Assembly: GCA_002348095.1 (NCBI GenBank)
Contig: DDYT01000065.1
Span: forward strand, 45,116 to 109,115
Reading direction: 5' to 3'
Length of the DNA: 64,000 nucleotides
Origin: Erysipelotrichaceae bacterium UBA2227
GTDB taxonomy: Bacteria; Bacillota_I; Bacilli_A; Erysipelotrichales; Erysipelotrichaceae
Shown: piece after piece, positions 15,105-24,778 of the stretch
Position numbering within the stretch: position 1 is the first letter of the stretch
Layout: each line of letters begins with the position of its first letter
Made by a program: the position numbers and the translations under genes
The notes under the pieces: model-generated
Databases searched by the model: none
What the model was told of the DNA's origin: nothing
Seen by the model: the letters and a program-made list of their open reading frames with translations, nothing else

Positions 15105-17744
15105 ATGGACAATCAAATTTTCTTAAACGAAGAGTGGATAGTGGCTCCAAAAACCATGCACATATCAATCATGGAATCAAAATTAAACGATTTACCTGCC
15201 ATAAGAGGCGTACGCTTAATGACCATGGATACTTTGCTGGCCACGCTTTTCCCCGTTATAAATGAAAATTCCAAACTGTTTACTTCCGCATATTCAATTA
15301 TACAAGAAAAACGCAAGGATTGTATAGTGCTAAGCGAAACTATTTCATACCCGGAATTTACACGGCAGCTGATTGATTTTATTGTTTATGCTCACCAGAA
15401 TGATATTGATTTTACATCGTTACCGAAAGATACGCCCAAAGAAAAAGATTTGGCAATTTGTATTGAAGCGATAGAACCACTTTATCGATTTCACAATGTC
15501 ATAAAACAGTTAAAAGAAAGTTCAATGACATTTGAACACCTCACCATCTATCCCTTTTATTCACAGCCTTATCAACAGGAAATTGTTGATCTTCTCATCA
15601 CAAAAGGTGCACATGTCATCGAAACAGTAAAGCAAAAACCCGTTTCCTTCCAATACTTCCAGGCGTTGAACTTAAGACAGGAAGCGGAGGCTGTTGCGCA
15701 ATGGCTATGTCTGAATCCTTTTGAACGCATCGGGATCATTCATTGTGATCCTTCCGGAGTCAAGACACTGACATCCGTGCTCGAGCGCTATCATATCCCA
15801 TATCAGCAAGTTCGAAATCGTGTAAAACCCGCCATCATTTTCCGCTATCTCAGTTTAGTTAAGTTCATTCAAAAACGGACCGCAGATCATTTTGTTGAAG
15901 TACTGACTCATGGGGTGTTCAAATGCACCCATCGTCAAAGCCTGATCGATTACATCCGTCATTTTGATGTTTCGTTCAGCGAGTTGTTTCAACCTTTTGA
16001 TCATGTGAAATCCGTATGTGAACAAGGACTTACATTTATTGATCAACGAAATCAGAAAGCCTTACTTCTGCTTGAACAACAGGCAGCTGTAAGTCAGAAC
16101 GAGATAATTGATGTGCTGAAAATAATCATTCAATCCGATGCCCCGAACATTGCAGCATTTGATTATTTCGCCGAAAATTTCGCCCAATTGAATGAAGAAG
16201 ATAAAGCTGGTCTGCTTGCCATTAAGAGCATTCTTGAATCAGGTCTGTCACAGCCTAATGAAGTCTCGGATGTTGTTATTCCCTACCTGATTGAACAAAT
16301 CTCGGTCTCTTCAAAACAGGAAGATGCACCTGTAATCATCACCGATTTGCAAAATATCGAACTTCCTGCCTGTGAGCAGGTCATCGTTCTCGGTATTAAC
16401 CAGCGCAATTACCCTGGGTTTTCTTCAGAATCCGGTTTATTCGATGAAGATTATCTGTCAAAAACCACATTACCAACACTAAAAGATCGATTGAGCTTAC
16501 ACATGAGCTATGTTGATGGAATATTTGAGCGTTATCCCCGATTGATCTGCTCCTATGCCTCCGGAAACTATGAGGGGAAATCCATTTCTTCAGCCTATCA
16601 GGTGGATGTATTTGCAAAAAGCCAAGGTATCCGTTGTATGATGTGGCCATTGATTCCTCATGGAAAGACGTTTACACGACAATATCAGCTTCAGCCGGAA
16701 TTATCCTCACAGCTTTTCTTTAAGCAAAAGTCGTTGAGTGGCTCAGTATCTTCATTTGAGCGGTTCTTTCAGTGTCCTTATCAATACTACTTCCAATACG
16801 GTCTTAAGTTAAGCAAGCTTCAAACATTTGAGTTAAACAATGCTTTTGTCGGTACGATCCAACATGCCGTATTTGAAAAACTTGCTAATGCTGATCCCAA
16901 GAATTATCCGAATACCAGTAAGGAAGAACTGACAAAACTATTGAATACCTGCTTTAATGATCTGCATCTTCTTTATCCGAAGTCGTTTAAACATTGGGAT
17001 ATGGTTCAAACCCGAATGACAGAAAACCTGATGGTAACTTTTGACCGGCTAAATCCTATGGAAGCGGACACAGACTTTCAGGTCGAACATCAAGAGTACA
17101 AATTTGCATATACCTGGCCGACGCGTCATGATATTTCGATTGCCCTAAATGGAATTATCGACCGTATTGATATGACTCATTCGACCCTTCGAATCGTGGA
17201 TTATAAGAGCAGTGCCAAGAAGCTGAAAAAGGATAAGGTCATGGGAGGGTTGCAACTGCAATTGCTCACTTATCTGATCATCACATCGAAGCTGTTTCAG
17301 AAAACTCCTGTTGGTGCCTTTTACCTGTCCATGCGAAATCTTGATGTCAGTATTCCGCGCTACAAGTTCACTAAAAACGATGCTTTGGATTTCGATGACG
17401 AACTTTGTCAGCAGCAAATCATTAAAAATCATAAACTGACAGGGTGGTTTGTCGTTGATCGGGCGGAAATGTTCCGGTCAAAAGATTTTGTTTCGGGCAT
17501 TAAGAAAGACAACTATATCGATGCGCGGTATCAGTTTGATGTTCAAAAGATTGAGGACTTATTTACGGAGATATACTCCTATCTGGTCAGTGAAATATCC
17601 AAAGGAAACATTCAGAGACGACCAACTGAAAATGCCTGCAAATACTGTGATTATGTCTCTGCCTGTTGGTATAAGGGTAAAGTAGAGGATCCCCTGGTCA
17701 TTTCTGATCTTGAGATTGCCGCTCAAAAGGAGGTTGCCCCATGA
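15105..17744 (+). CDS. addB: AddB (RexB-like) subunit of ATP-dependent helicase/nuclease
   Basis: AddB pairs with AddA to process DNA double-strand ends for recombination. The C-terminus carries the RecB-type nuclease motif IVDYKSS (about residues 700-706) and the iron-sulfur cysteines: QCPYQYYFQYG for the first, then CKYCDYVSAC (C-x2-C-x5-C). At 879 residues it is much shorter than B. subtilis AddB (about 1170). It starts at the equivalent of motif Ia (WIVAPKTMHISIME) and has no Walker A GxxGxGK loop, so its helicase domain is probably degenerate. The missing N-terminus cannot lie upstream, because the divergent eamA gene starts 46 bp away. It overlaps addA by 4 nt. Confidence 0.9.
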   Translation: MDNQIFLNEEWIVAPKTMHISIMESKLNDLPAIRGVRLMTMDTLLATLFPVINENSKLFTSAYSIIQEKRKDCIVLSETISYPEFTRQLIDFIVYAHQNDIDFTSLPKDTPKEKDLAICIEAIEPLYRFHNVIKQLKESSMTFEHLTIYPFYSQPYQQEIVDLLITKGAHVIETVKQKPVSFQYFQALNLRQEAEAVAQWLCLNPFERIGIIHCDPSGVKTLTSVLERYHIPYQQVRNRVKPAIIFRYLSLVKFIQKRTADHFVEVLTHGVFKCTHRQSLIDYIRHFDVSFSELFQPFDHVKSVCEQGLTFIDQRNQKALLLLEQQAAVSQNEIIDVLKIIIQSDAPNIAAFDYFAENFAQLNEEDKAGLLAIKSILESGLSQPNEVSDVVIPYLIEQISVSSKQEDAPVIITDLQNIELPACEQVIVLGINQRNYPGFSSESGLFDEDYLSKTTLPTLKDRLSLHMSYVDGIFERYPRLICSYASGNYEGKSISSAYQVDVFAKSQGIRCMMWPLIPHGKTFTRQYQLQPELSSQLFFKQKSLSGSVSSFERFFQCPYQYYFQYGLKLSKLQTFELNNAFVGTIQHAVFEKLANADPKNYPNTSKEELTKLLNTCFNDLHLLYPKSFKHWDMVQTRMTENLMVTFDRLNPMEADTDFQVEHQEYKFAYTWPTRHDISIALNGIIDRIDMTHSTLRIVDYKSSAKKLKKDKVMGGLQLQLLTYLIITSKLFQKTPVGAFYLSMRNLDVSIPRYKFTKNDALDFDDELCQQQIIKNHKLTGWFVVDRAEMFRSKDFVSGIKKDNYIDARYQFDVQKIEDLFTEIYSYLVSEISKGNIQRRPTENACKYCDYVSACWYKGKVEDPLVISDLEIAAQKEVAP

Positions 17745-20700
17745 GAACTCCATCGCAAATCGCAGCTATTGAAACAATCGATCAGGACATATTGGTAAGT
17801 GCTTCCGCCGGCGCCGGTAAGACGACCGTTTTGATCGATCGCTTGATCAAGCGTATCATTAATGACAAAATCCCTGTATCCCGTATTTTAGCATTGACTT
17901 TTACGGAGGCAGCAGCCGCTGAAATGAAACACCGGCTACAAGCGGAAATGCATCGTAAACTGTTGGAAACCTCCGATCCTTTCTTAAAAGAGCAGTTGAT
18001 ACTACTACAGACCGCCAACATTTCAACCATTCACTCCTTCTGTCTGAATGTCGTTAAGAACTATGGTTACATCATTGATCTTGACCCTAAGCAAGTAAAC
18101 AATATTCTCGATGAAGCAACCAAAACGATCCTTCAGCAGGAATGTTTAGATATGACATTCAAGCATCAAATCAGCCAAAGCGATATTTCAGATTTCATTT
18201 CAGTTGCCCAGCATTTCAGTTCGCGCAGCGAAGACCTTAGTGAGTTTCGTAACGCTGTGCTTAAAATCAGTTCTATCCTGTCTCAGCAGAAAAACCCTCA
18301 GGCATGGATAGTTAACGTTTTATCTCTGTATCAACAATGGCAAAAAATCTGTCAGTTTCCTGAAGCAATACAGAAAACGCTTTGGAATCTTCTGACCTTA
18401 TATGCACAACAGGCACGTAAACTCAGCAGTGATGTTTTGCAAATGGCAACAAGGTTGGAAAATGAAAAAGCCGTCAAAGAAGCCCAACTGATGAGTGACT
18501 GGACTTCTCAGCTGTTTATCTCGATTCAACAGAAAGATTTGGACAACTATACGCACATCTGGACCATGATGGCTGTTCATCAACTGGGTACGATTCGATT
18601 ACAGGATGAATATAATAAGCTGCGTAAGAAACTGAATGTTCTTACTCGCACAAAAGCCAATCTGTTCTTAAGTGAGTCCGAATACCTGAGCCAACTTCAC
18701 CAACAGCAGCCTTTGGTACGCCTTTTACTGGAGATGGCAAACGACTATAACACTCGATATGTCCAAAAAAAGAAAGAACATCAGTGTATAGATTTCGATG
18801 ATATGGAGCGCTTTGCTTTTGAAATCCTATTTGAGGAAAATCACAAAATATACTTGAGTTATCAACAGCTGTTTGATGAAATTATGGTTGATGAGTTTCA
18901 AGATACCAATCATCTTCAGGATGCCATCATCTCCCGTGTCTCTAGAGGACGAAACATTTTCCGTGTCGGAGATGTCAAGCAATCGATTTATCGTTTCCGC
19001 GGAGCCAAGCCCGGATTAATGCGATCACTCGGCACTCTTGACACAGTAAAACAACTTACGTTGGAACACAATTACCGATCAAAACAGCCGATCGTTGAAT
19101 TTAATAATCAATTGTTTCATGTTTTAATGAATATTGAAAACTTTGAAGATGCCTATCTTGATGAGGATCATGTGACACCCGGCAGAGAAAGCCAATGGGA
19201 TGGTGTTGCACCGGTGGAAATCGATATTCTACAGATCGATGAAGAAAATAACGAAGAGCCCTCTGAGTTCGATGATGACTCAGTTGAAGAAATAACGGAT
19301 GAAGGATACAAGGAAGAGAAAATCGACGGCAGCATCAACGACAAGGTTTTACGAGCGAACCACATTGCCCGACGAATGCATAAACTGCATCGTGATGAGA
19401 ATATAGCTTATCGGGACATGGTGGTACTTGTCCGTTCACATGCATTGAAAGAGGATTTAAAAGCCGCTTTCGATGAATCAAACATCCCCTATTTTATCGA
19501 CAGCAAGAGTGGTTTCTATCAATCTCCTGCCGTGTCAGCGGTATTGAATATCTTTCGATGGGTGACTCAACCGGAAAACGAAGTGGCTCTGTTTGGCATT
19601 TTGTTTTCGCCTTTCTTTAATCTCAGTGCGGACCAGGGAGCGCAGTTGGCTTTACATAACCGTGCAGAGCGCAATTGGATGGAATCGCTTAACTATCTTC
19701 ACCCGGAAGTATATCAAGTGCTGAATGATCTGAAAGATGAATTGCAGTATTTAAGTATCTCGGATTCTCTGAATAGAATTTATACGTTGAATGATTTTTA
19801 TAATGATTACTGTACCCATCATGAAAAAACCAATTTAGACCTTCTCTTTGAAAAAGCCGTTGGATTTGATCAAAACGGCATAGGCGGTATCTACGGTTTT
19901 GTTTCTCTGATTGATAAGATCTCGGATGAAAAAAGCTCAGAAGCTATTCCTGTCAATAGTGAAGATGATGTGGTCAAGGTCATGACGATCCATCAGTCCA
20001 AAGGGCTTCAGTTTAAAGTCGTATTCTATTGGTCCACCAATTCCAACGCAATCATCGATCTTAAGCAACCCCTTATAGTTGATGAGCAGTTGGGATTGGG
20101 ATTGCATACCATACTGCTTCCGAAACGATTGAAGAAAGTGAATCTTCTGCGCCAAATCATCGAATTTAAGGCTACGAAGGAAGAACTTGAAGAACAGATA
20201 CGCGTGCTTTATGTGGCTTTGACGCGCGCACAAGAAAAAATGATCATCATTGGCAGTGAGAAGAAAATGCCGGAGGAAAAGGAAATCTCTATGATGACCA
20301 TATTTGAGAAAGTCGGAACGCAGGGGTGGATCATTGCCGCTCTTAAGCATTTGGATCCGTCGTTGTTTGTACTGAATCGTATCTCGATCGAAGGAATGCG
20401 CACTGTCCGGCTTTCGATGAAACAACCGGATTATCCTCCGCTTCCAACCTATGACAAATCACAAAAAACAACAACAAAAGTTATTCCGTCACTAAAGGAA
20501 CAAACATACATTCCTAGAGTATACATATCCGGGGATTTGAAACCCGCTCAACAAGGTACACTGATGCACAGTGTCATGCAATTTTTGCCTAATGTCCCAT
20601 TTTCAGAAAATCAGTTAAACCATTTGAACTTGCCGCTGACCGAAACGATGATTGAACAGCTGATCCGTTTCAGTCAGCATCCGCTGACTCTGCAGCTGTA

Positions 20701-20965
20701 TTCAGCCAAAGTCAGCCATGAAGTTCCTTTTATCGCCAGATTGAATCAGCAGTTGGTTTACGGGTATATCGATATGATTTCTCAGACTGAGGAAAAACTT
20801 GTAATCGTCGACTTTAAGACCGATCGTAATGTAACTGCTGAGGAGTTGGCAGAACGTCACAAACATCAGTTAGAAATCTACGTGCAAGCTATGTCTCTGA
20901 CTGAAAATATAAAAATCGAAGCCTATCTCTATAGCTTCGATTTGAATGATTACATTAAACTATAA
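17741..20965 (+). CDS. addA: AddA (RexA) helicase/nuclease subunit
   Basis: This 1074-residue protein is a UvrD-like 3'-5' helicase fused to a RecB-type nuclease. Helicase motifs occur in order: ASAGAGKTT (Walker A, about 21-29), LALTFTEAAAAEMK (Ia), VDEFQDTN (II), VGDVKQSIYRFRGA (III), LEHNYRS (IV), MTIHQSKGLQFKVVF (V) and VLYVALTRAQEK (VI). The C-terminal nuclease motif is IVDFKTD. An acidic insertion lies at about residues 493-525. It is shorter than B. subtilis AddA (about 1230). AddAB repairs breaks, including those at forks; this pair is transcribed against the inferred fork direction. Confidence 0.96.
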   Translation: MRTPSQIAAIETIDQDILVSASAGAGKTTVLIDRLIKRIINDKIPVSRILALTFTEAAAAEMKHRLQAEMHRKLLETSDPFLKEQLILLQTANISTIHSFCLNVVKNYGYIIDLDPKQVNNILDEATKTILQQECLDMTFKHQISQSDISDFISVAQHFSSRSEDLSEFRNAVLKISSILSQQKNPQAWIVNVLSLYQQWQKICQFPEAIQKTLWNLLTLYAQQARKLSSDVLQMATRLENEKAVKEAQLMSDWTSQLFISIQQKDLDNYTHIWTMMAVHQLGTIRLQDEYNKLRKKLNVLTRTKANLFLSESEYLSQLHQQQPLVRLLLEMANDYNTRYVQKKKEHQCIDFDDMERFAFEILFEENHKIYLSYQQLFDEIMVDEFQDTNHLQDAIISRVSRGRNIFRVGDVKQSIYRFRGAKPGLMRSLGTLDTVKQLTLEHNYRSKQPIVEFNNQLFHVLMNIENFEDAYLDEDHVTPGRESQWDGVAPVEIDILQIDEENNEEPSEFDDDSVEEITDEGYKEEKIDGSINDKVLRANHIARRMHKLHRDENIAYRDMVVLVRSHALKEDLKAAFDESNIPYFIDSKSGFYQSPAVSAVLNIFRWVTQPENEVALFGILFSPFFNLSADQGAQLALHNRAERNWMESLNYLHPEVYQVLNDLKDELQYLSISDSLNRIYTLNDFYNDYCTHHEKTNLDLLFEKAVGFDQNGIGGIYGFVSLIDKISDEKSSEAIPVNSEDDVVKVMTIHQSKGLQFKVVFYWSTNSNAIIDLKQPLIVDEQLGLGLHTILLPKRLKKVNLLRQIIEFKATKEELEEQIRVLYVALTRAQEKMIIIGSEKKMPEEKEISMMTIFEKVGTQGWIIAALKHLDPSLFVLNRISIEGMRTVRLSMKQPDYPPLPTYDKSQKTTTKVIPSLKEQTYIPRVYISGDLKPAQQGTLMHSVMQFLPNVPFSENQLNHLNLPLTETMIEQLIRFSQHPLTLQLYSAKVSHEVPFIARLNQQLVYGYIDMISQTEEKLVIVDFKTDRNVTAEELAERHKHQLEIYVQAMSLTENIKIEAYLYSFDLNDYIKL

Positions 20966-21056
20966 AATACCCAGTTTGATGTAAACAATTTTTGATTTTC
21001 AAACTTTGCTTATTTTCTTTATCTACTTGACGAAGGCCATATCACTTCAGACATTT

Positions 21057-21602
21057 TTACTTGAATGTTTTTATAAACGACTCGATCTCTTTGTTAGATG
21101 TGTGACCGGCTTTCGATTTGATCAACACACCATCCGAACCTATGTATACAGATGTAGGAACGGACAGCGCTCCTAATTTTCTGGAGAACTTTGCATTTAC
21201 ATCAAATAGAACAACTATGTTAGGATAATCCTTCACCGGAAACCACGCCTTAAAATCATCGATGCTCTTTTCACCGTTGGCATTGGGGGTCACCACAGCA
21301 TAAGCGATATAATCTCTGTCTGAAGCAAATAACTCATCTAGTTCAGGCATCGCCCGATTACAAATCGAACACCAAGAAGCTACGAACTTCAGATATACCT
21401 TTTCCCCTTTTAGGTCTTTAAGTGTAACGGTGTTCCCTTGATAATCAAGAAACTCAAAGTTAACTGCAAGTTCACCGTTATTTAATAACTCGGTTTGATT
21501 TTGGTCATCATCGTCTGCAATCGGCTCTTTATCTGCAACCGAACAACCAACGATCAACAGTGTAAGAAAAACGATCCATAGGATTGAAATTACTTTTTTC
21601 AT
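21057..21602 (-). CDS. TlpA/ResA-like thiol-disulfide oxidoreductase lipoprotein
   Basis: This 181-residue extracytoplasmic thioredoxin-fold protein is anchored as a lipoprotein (LLIVGCS, Cys about residue 20). The redox motif is WCSIC (about residues 80-84) in VASWCSICNRAMPELDEL. The cis-proline loop is LSVPTSVYIG. It probably reduces or isomerises disulfides in exported proteins, receiving electrons from the CcdA-like protein encoded 10 nt upstream. The physiological target (cytochrome c, MsrAB or other) cannot be read here. Confidence 0.88.
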   Translation of the reverse strand: MKKVISILWIVFLTLLIVGCSVADKEPIADDDDQNQTELLNNGELAVNFEFLDYQGNTVTLKDLKGEKVYLKFVASWCSICNRAMPELDELFASDRDYIAYAVVTPNANGEKSIDDFKAWFPVKDYPNIVVLFDVNAKFSRKLGALSVPTSVYIGSDGVLIKSKAGHTSNKEIESFIKTFK

Positions 21603-21612
21603 TCTTTACCTC

Positions 21613-22314
21613 CTAGCTGAATGTCGATACAAACCATGCTGTAATAGAGCCCACCTGATTGGTCATCAGCAGTATCCCCATCACAATAATGATTACTCCA
21701 CCGGCAATTTTGATCTTACTCATATGTTTATATATGCCCTTAATTTTTAACAACAATGTTTCACTGAAAATGGCAACAAGTAAAAACGGGATCATTAGCC
21801 CTAGCGAATACATTGCCATCAAAAATCCTCCATAAAGTACATTGCCCTCTGTTGCTGACAAGCCCAATACGGCAGCCAATACCGGTCCAATACAGGGTGT
21901 CCATCCAAAGCTAAATGTCAGTCCGAGCAGATACGAGCCAAAGTAGTCTACTTTTTTCGATCTTTTCAAATTCAGTCTCCGTTCTCCTTGTAGAAATGAA
22001 AACTGAATCAGTCCGGTCTGATGAATACCTAAGATGATGACTATTATGCCACAGGCAATTAAGAACCAATCCCCATACAAAATACTGCCTAAAGCACCGG
22101 CTCCAAAGCCCAAGACGATGAAAACAGTAGAAAGTCCGCAAACAAACAATACTGCCTTAATCATCGGTGGGCTAAAAAAACGACGTTTTCTTTGACCTAA
22201 ATCCTCATCGGCAAAATAGGCGAGGTACATTGGGATAACCGGAATGATACAAGGTGATAAAAAAGATAATACCCCGGCGGAGAATACCGTTGTTGCGAAC
22301 AACCAATCGTTCAT
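21613..22314 (-). CDS. ccdA: CcdA-like membrane thiol electron transporter
   Basis: This 233-residue protein is a DsbD-beta/CcdA family membrane protein that passes electrons from cytoplasmic thioredoxin to extracytoplasmic thiol proteins. The two redox cysteines lie in FLSPCIIPVIPMYLAYF and SFGWTPCIGPVLAAVLGL, in the first and fourth of six helices. I chose ATG 22314 with AGGTGA 6-7 nt upstream; the reading frame extends 23 codons further without a good site. It is followed after 10 nt by the TlpA-like lipoprotein, forming a two-component redox module. Confidence 0.9.
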   Translation of the reverse strand: MNDWLFATTVFSAGVLSFLSPCIIPVIPMYLAYFADEDLGQRKRRFFSPPMIKAVLFVCGLSTVFIVLGFGAGALGSILYGDWFLIACGIIVIILGIHQTGLIQFSFLQGERRLNLKRSKKVDYFGSYLLGLTFSFGWTPCIGPVLAAVLGLSATEGNVLYGGFLMAMYSLGLMIPFLLVAIFSETLLLKIKGIYKHMSKIKIAGGVIIIVMGILLMTNQVGSITAWFVSTFS

Positions 22315-22385
22315 TAAACTCACCTGCATTTCTTTGATTAGATAATACCCCAACTCATCTGACTCACCTAACAATGTGCCCAATA

Positions 22386-22403
22386 AAAAAGGGCTTTCGC
22401 CCT
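22386..22403 (-). terminator. Terminator overlapping the prs stop codon
   Basis: AGGGC-GAAA-GCCCT followed by TTTTTATTG on the minus strand. The tetraloop hairpin (22390-22403) includes two bases of the prs TAG at 22402-22404. Confidence 0.85.
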
Positions 22404-23361
22404 AATCATTAAATATATTATACAATTCACTTACCGGAGTATGATCGTGAATCGCTTCAATCGTTTTTGCTAACATATACCCGATTGAGATCTGTTTGAT
22501 CTTCGGTTCAGCCCGCTTCTCCGGTGTCAGCGGAATGGAATTGGTAATGACCAACTCTTTGATTTGAGAATTTTTTACTCGCTCCAAAGCCGATCCCGAC
22601 AAAATGCCGTGAGAGCATGCACAATATACTTCCTTAGCCCCTTTATCGTAAAGCATCTGTACGCCTCCCAACAAAGATCCGCCGGTATCAATAATATCGT
22701 CCACGATGATACAAATCTTCCCGTTGACTTCCCCAATCAAGTTGATAGCTTCCGCAACATTGGGTTTGGTTCGACGTTTATCGATGATTGCTATCGTGGT
22801 TCCCGGCATCGAATCCGCTAACCGACGGGCACGCGTCGCCCCGCCATGATCTGGCGAGACGATGACAACTTCATCCTCAAAATGCTTTGCACGGAAGTAC
22901 TGACCAATCATCGAAACCGCTGTCAAGTCATCGATCGGAACATTGAAGAACCCTTGGATCTGAGGTGCGTGCAAGTCCAATGTGACGATACGATCAGCAC
23001 CAGCAACCTGCAATAAATCAGCCATCAGTTTTGCTGTAATCGGCTGCCTTGCTCGGGCTTTTCGATCTTGACGCGCATAACCGTAATACGGCATGACGAC
23101 CGTGACCTCCCCGGCAGAGGCACGTTTCAAAGCGTCCAACGCCACCAAAACTTCCATGTAACTCTCCGATACCGGACTGCACGTCGATTGAACTAAGAAA
23201 ACATGCTTCCCGCGAACGGACTCCTCCGGCTCAACGATGATTTCGCCATCCGCAAAATGCTTTACGGAACAACGTCCGCGAGGCATCCCCAGATAACCGC
23301 AAATCTCATCCGTCAAATCAATGCTGGTCGTCAATGCAAATATGATCGTATCTTTTACCAT
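22402..23361 (-). CDS. prs: Ribose-phosphate pyrophosphokinase
   Basis: This 319-residue enzyme makes PRPP from ribose 5-phosphate and ATP for nucleotide, His, Trp and NAD synthesis. It shows FADGEIIVEPEESVRGKHVFLVQS at the N-terminus, the flexible-loop segment YGYARQDRKARARQPITAK, the divalent-metal signature VTLDLHAPQIQGFF and the PRPP loop CIIVDDIIDTGGSL. Length is normal. It is 11 nt downstream of glmU, the same pair order as in B. subtilis, and ends in a terminator. Confidence 0.97.
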   Translation of the reverse strand: MVKDTIIFALTTSIDLTDEICGYLGMPRGRCSVKHFADGEIIVEPEESVRGKHVFLVQSTCSPVSESYMEVLVALDALKRASAGEVTVVMPYYGYARQDRKARARQPITAKLMADLLQVAGADRIVTLDLHAPQIQGFFNVPIDDLTAVSMIGQYFRAKHFEDEVVIVSPDHGGATRARRLADSMPGTTIAIIDKRRTKPNVAEAINLIGEVNGKICIIVDDIIDTGGSLLGGVQMLYDKGAKEVYCACSHGILSGSALERVKNSQIKELVITNSIPLTPEKRAEPKIKQISIGYMLAKTIEAIHDHTPVSELYNIFND

Positions 23362-23372
23362 GTGTTTACCTC

Positions 23373-24728
23373 TTATTTATTTTTGTATCTAAAACCGTAA
23401 TTCACTTTGTTTTCCTGACGAGAACGGCCAATCGCCATTTCACCGTCTTCAACGTCCATATTGGCTGTAGTACCTGCAGCAACGACGGCATCTTTACCAA
23501 TGGTAATCGGCGCTATCAGATTGACATTACTGCCGATAAAAGCCCCATCCTTAATAATCGTTTTAAATTTGTTCTTCCCGTCATAATTCACTGTTACGAC
23601 ACCACATCCCAGATTGACCTTACTTCCGACATCCGCATCTCCGATATACGTGAGATGTGCACAGCGGCTGTCGTATCCGATATGCGAATTCTTAAATTCT
23701 ACGAAGTTACCGATTCTGTTTTTAGATTCCACGACTGTTCCGTTGCGTAAGTGAGCAAATGGACCGATATTGACATGACTGTCAACCCGACTGTCCGTGA
23801 TCCGTGAACTGTCGATTGTATTGAAATCTCCGATAATACTGCCAACAATGAATGTCTGAGGCAATATCATATTGGATTTACCGATGACGGAACCCTTTTG
23901 AAGATAGACGTTGGGATAAATCACGGTATCTTCACCAATCACGACATCCTCCTCAATATAAGAGGATTTCGGATCAATGAAAGTAACCCCCTGATGCATC
24001 CATTTCGTATTGATATGCATTTGCAACCACGCTGTGGCTTTGGCCAGATCCACGCGATCATTGATACCCATGACCTCATTAACATCCGCAACAGGCAAAC
24101 CTTGAATATCATAACCGTTATGATGAAAAATTTCAATTAAGTCCGTAATATAATATTCCTTCTGTGCATTATCATTTGAAATTTCATTGATATGTTTAAA
24201 CAGCAGTTGATTGTCTACACAATATATCCCCGTATTGATTTCATTGATCTCACGTTGCTTCTCATCGCAGTCTTTATACTCCACGATCTTTACGAAATTA
24301 CCTTGATCATCCCGTATAATACGTCCATACTGTGCCGGATCATCCAAAATCGCAGTCAAAACGGTAAGTGCTTTCCCTTGATTTGCTTCATACAACTTAT
24401 GCATTGTCTCGACTTGAACTAACGGACAGTCCCCGTATAGAATCAGCGTCTGCCCCTGTTGGTCCTTCAAAGACTGCGCCTGCATGACAGCATGACCCGT
24501 ACCCAGTTGCGGATCCTGCAAAGCATACGTTACACGATGCTGTAAGTATGTTTCGATTTCATCAGCCTGATGACCGACCACAACAACGATTTGATCAACT
24601 TTCAGCTTTTCCAGACGACTGACGACATGACCGATCATAGGTTTCCCTAAAACTTCGTGCATGACTTTATTCTTAGAAGATTTCATGCGTGTGCCTTTGC
24701 CGGCAGCCAATACAATTGCGGATTTCAT
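23373..24728 (-). CDS. glmU: Bifunctional GlmU (GlcNAc-1-P uridyltransferase / GlcN-1-P acetyltransferase)
   Basis: This 451-residue enzyme makes UDP-GlcNAc, the precursor of peptidoglycan and teichoic acids. The N-terminal pyrophosphorylase domain starts MKSAIVLAAGKGTRMKSSKNKVMH and includes YGDCPLV. The C-terminal left-handed beta-helix domain shows hexapeptide repeats and NFVEFKNSHIGYDSRCAHLTYIGDADVG. The start at 24728 is supported by GGAGGG 8 nt upstream. Its presence argues for a walled cell. It precedes prs by 11 nt. Confidence 0.97.
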   Translation of the reverse strand: MKSAIVLAAGKGTRMKSSKNKVMHEVLGKPMIGHVVSRLEKLKVDQIVVVVGHQADEIETYLQHRVTYALQDPQLGTGHAVMQAQSLKDQQGQTLILYGDCPLVQVETMHKLYEANQGKALTVLTAILDDPAQYGRIIRDDQGNFVKIVEYKDCDEKQREINEINTGIYCVDNQLLFKHINEISNDNAQKEYYITDLIEIFHHNGYDIQGLPVADVNEVMGINDRVDLAKATAWLQMHINTKWMHQGVTFIDPKSSYIEEDVVIGEDTVIYPNVYLQKGSVIGKSNMILPQTFIVGSIIGDFNTIDSSRITDSRVDSHVNIGPFAHLRNGTVVESKNRIGNFVEFKNSHIGYDSRCAHLTYIGDADVGSKVNLGCGVVTVNYDGKNKFKTIIKDGAFIGSNVNLIAPITIGKDAVVAAGTTANMDVEDGEMAIGRSRQENKVNYGFRYKNK

Positions 24729-24778
24729 AAGCATCCCTCCTTCTTTATTTTATCAAAAAATCGGTCGAAAAGATTGTA

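Noticed and set aside
19937..20425. Antisense 162-residue frame in addA
   Set aside because: It is opposite to well-conserved helicase motifs V-VI of addA and has no start signal; a shadow.
20966..21056. AGTTTGA ... TCAAACT hairpin between addA and the TlpA-like gene
   Set aside because: The 7-bp AT-rich stem has a 19-nt loop and no T-run; too weak to call a terminator.
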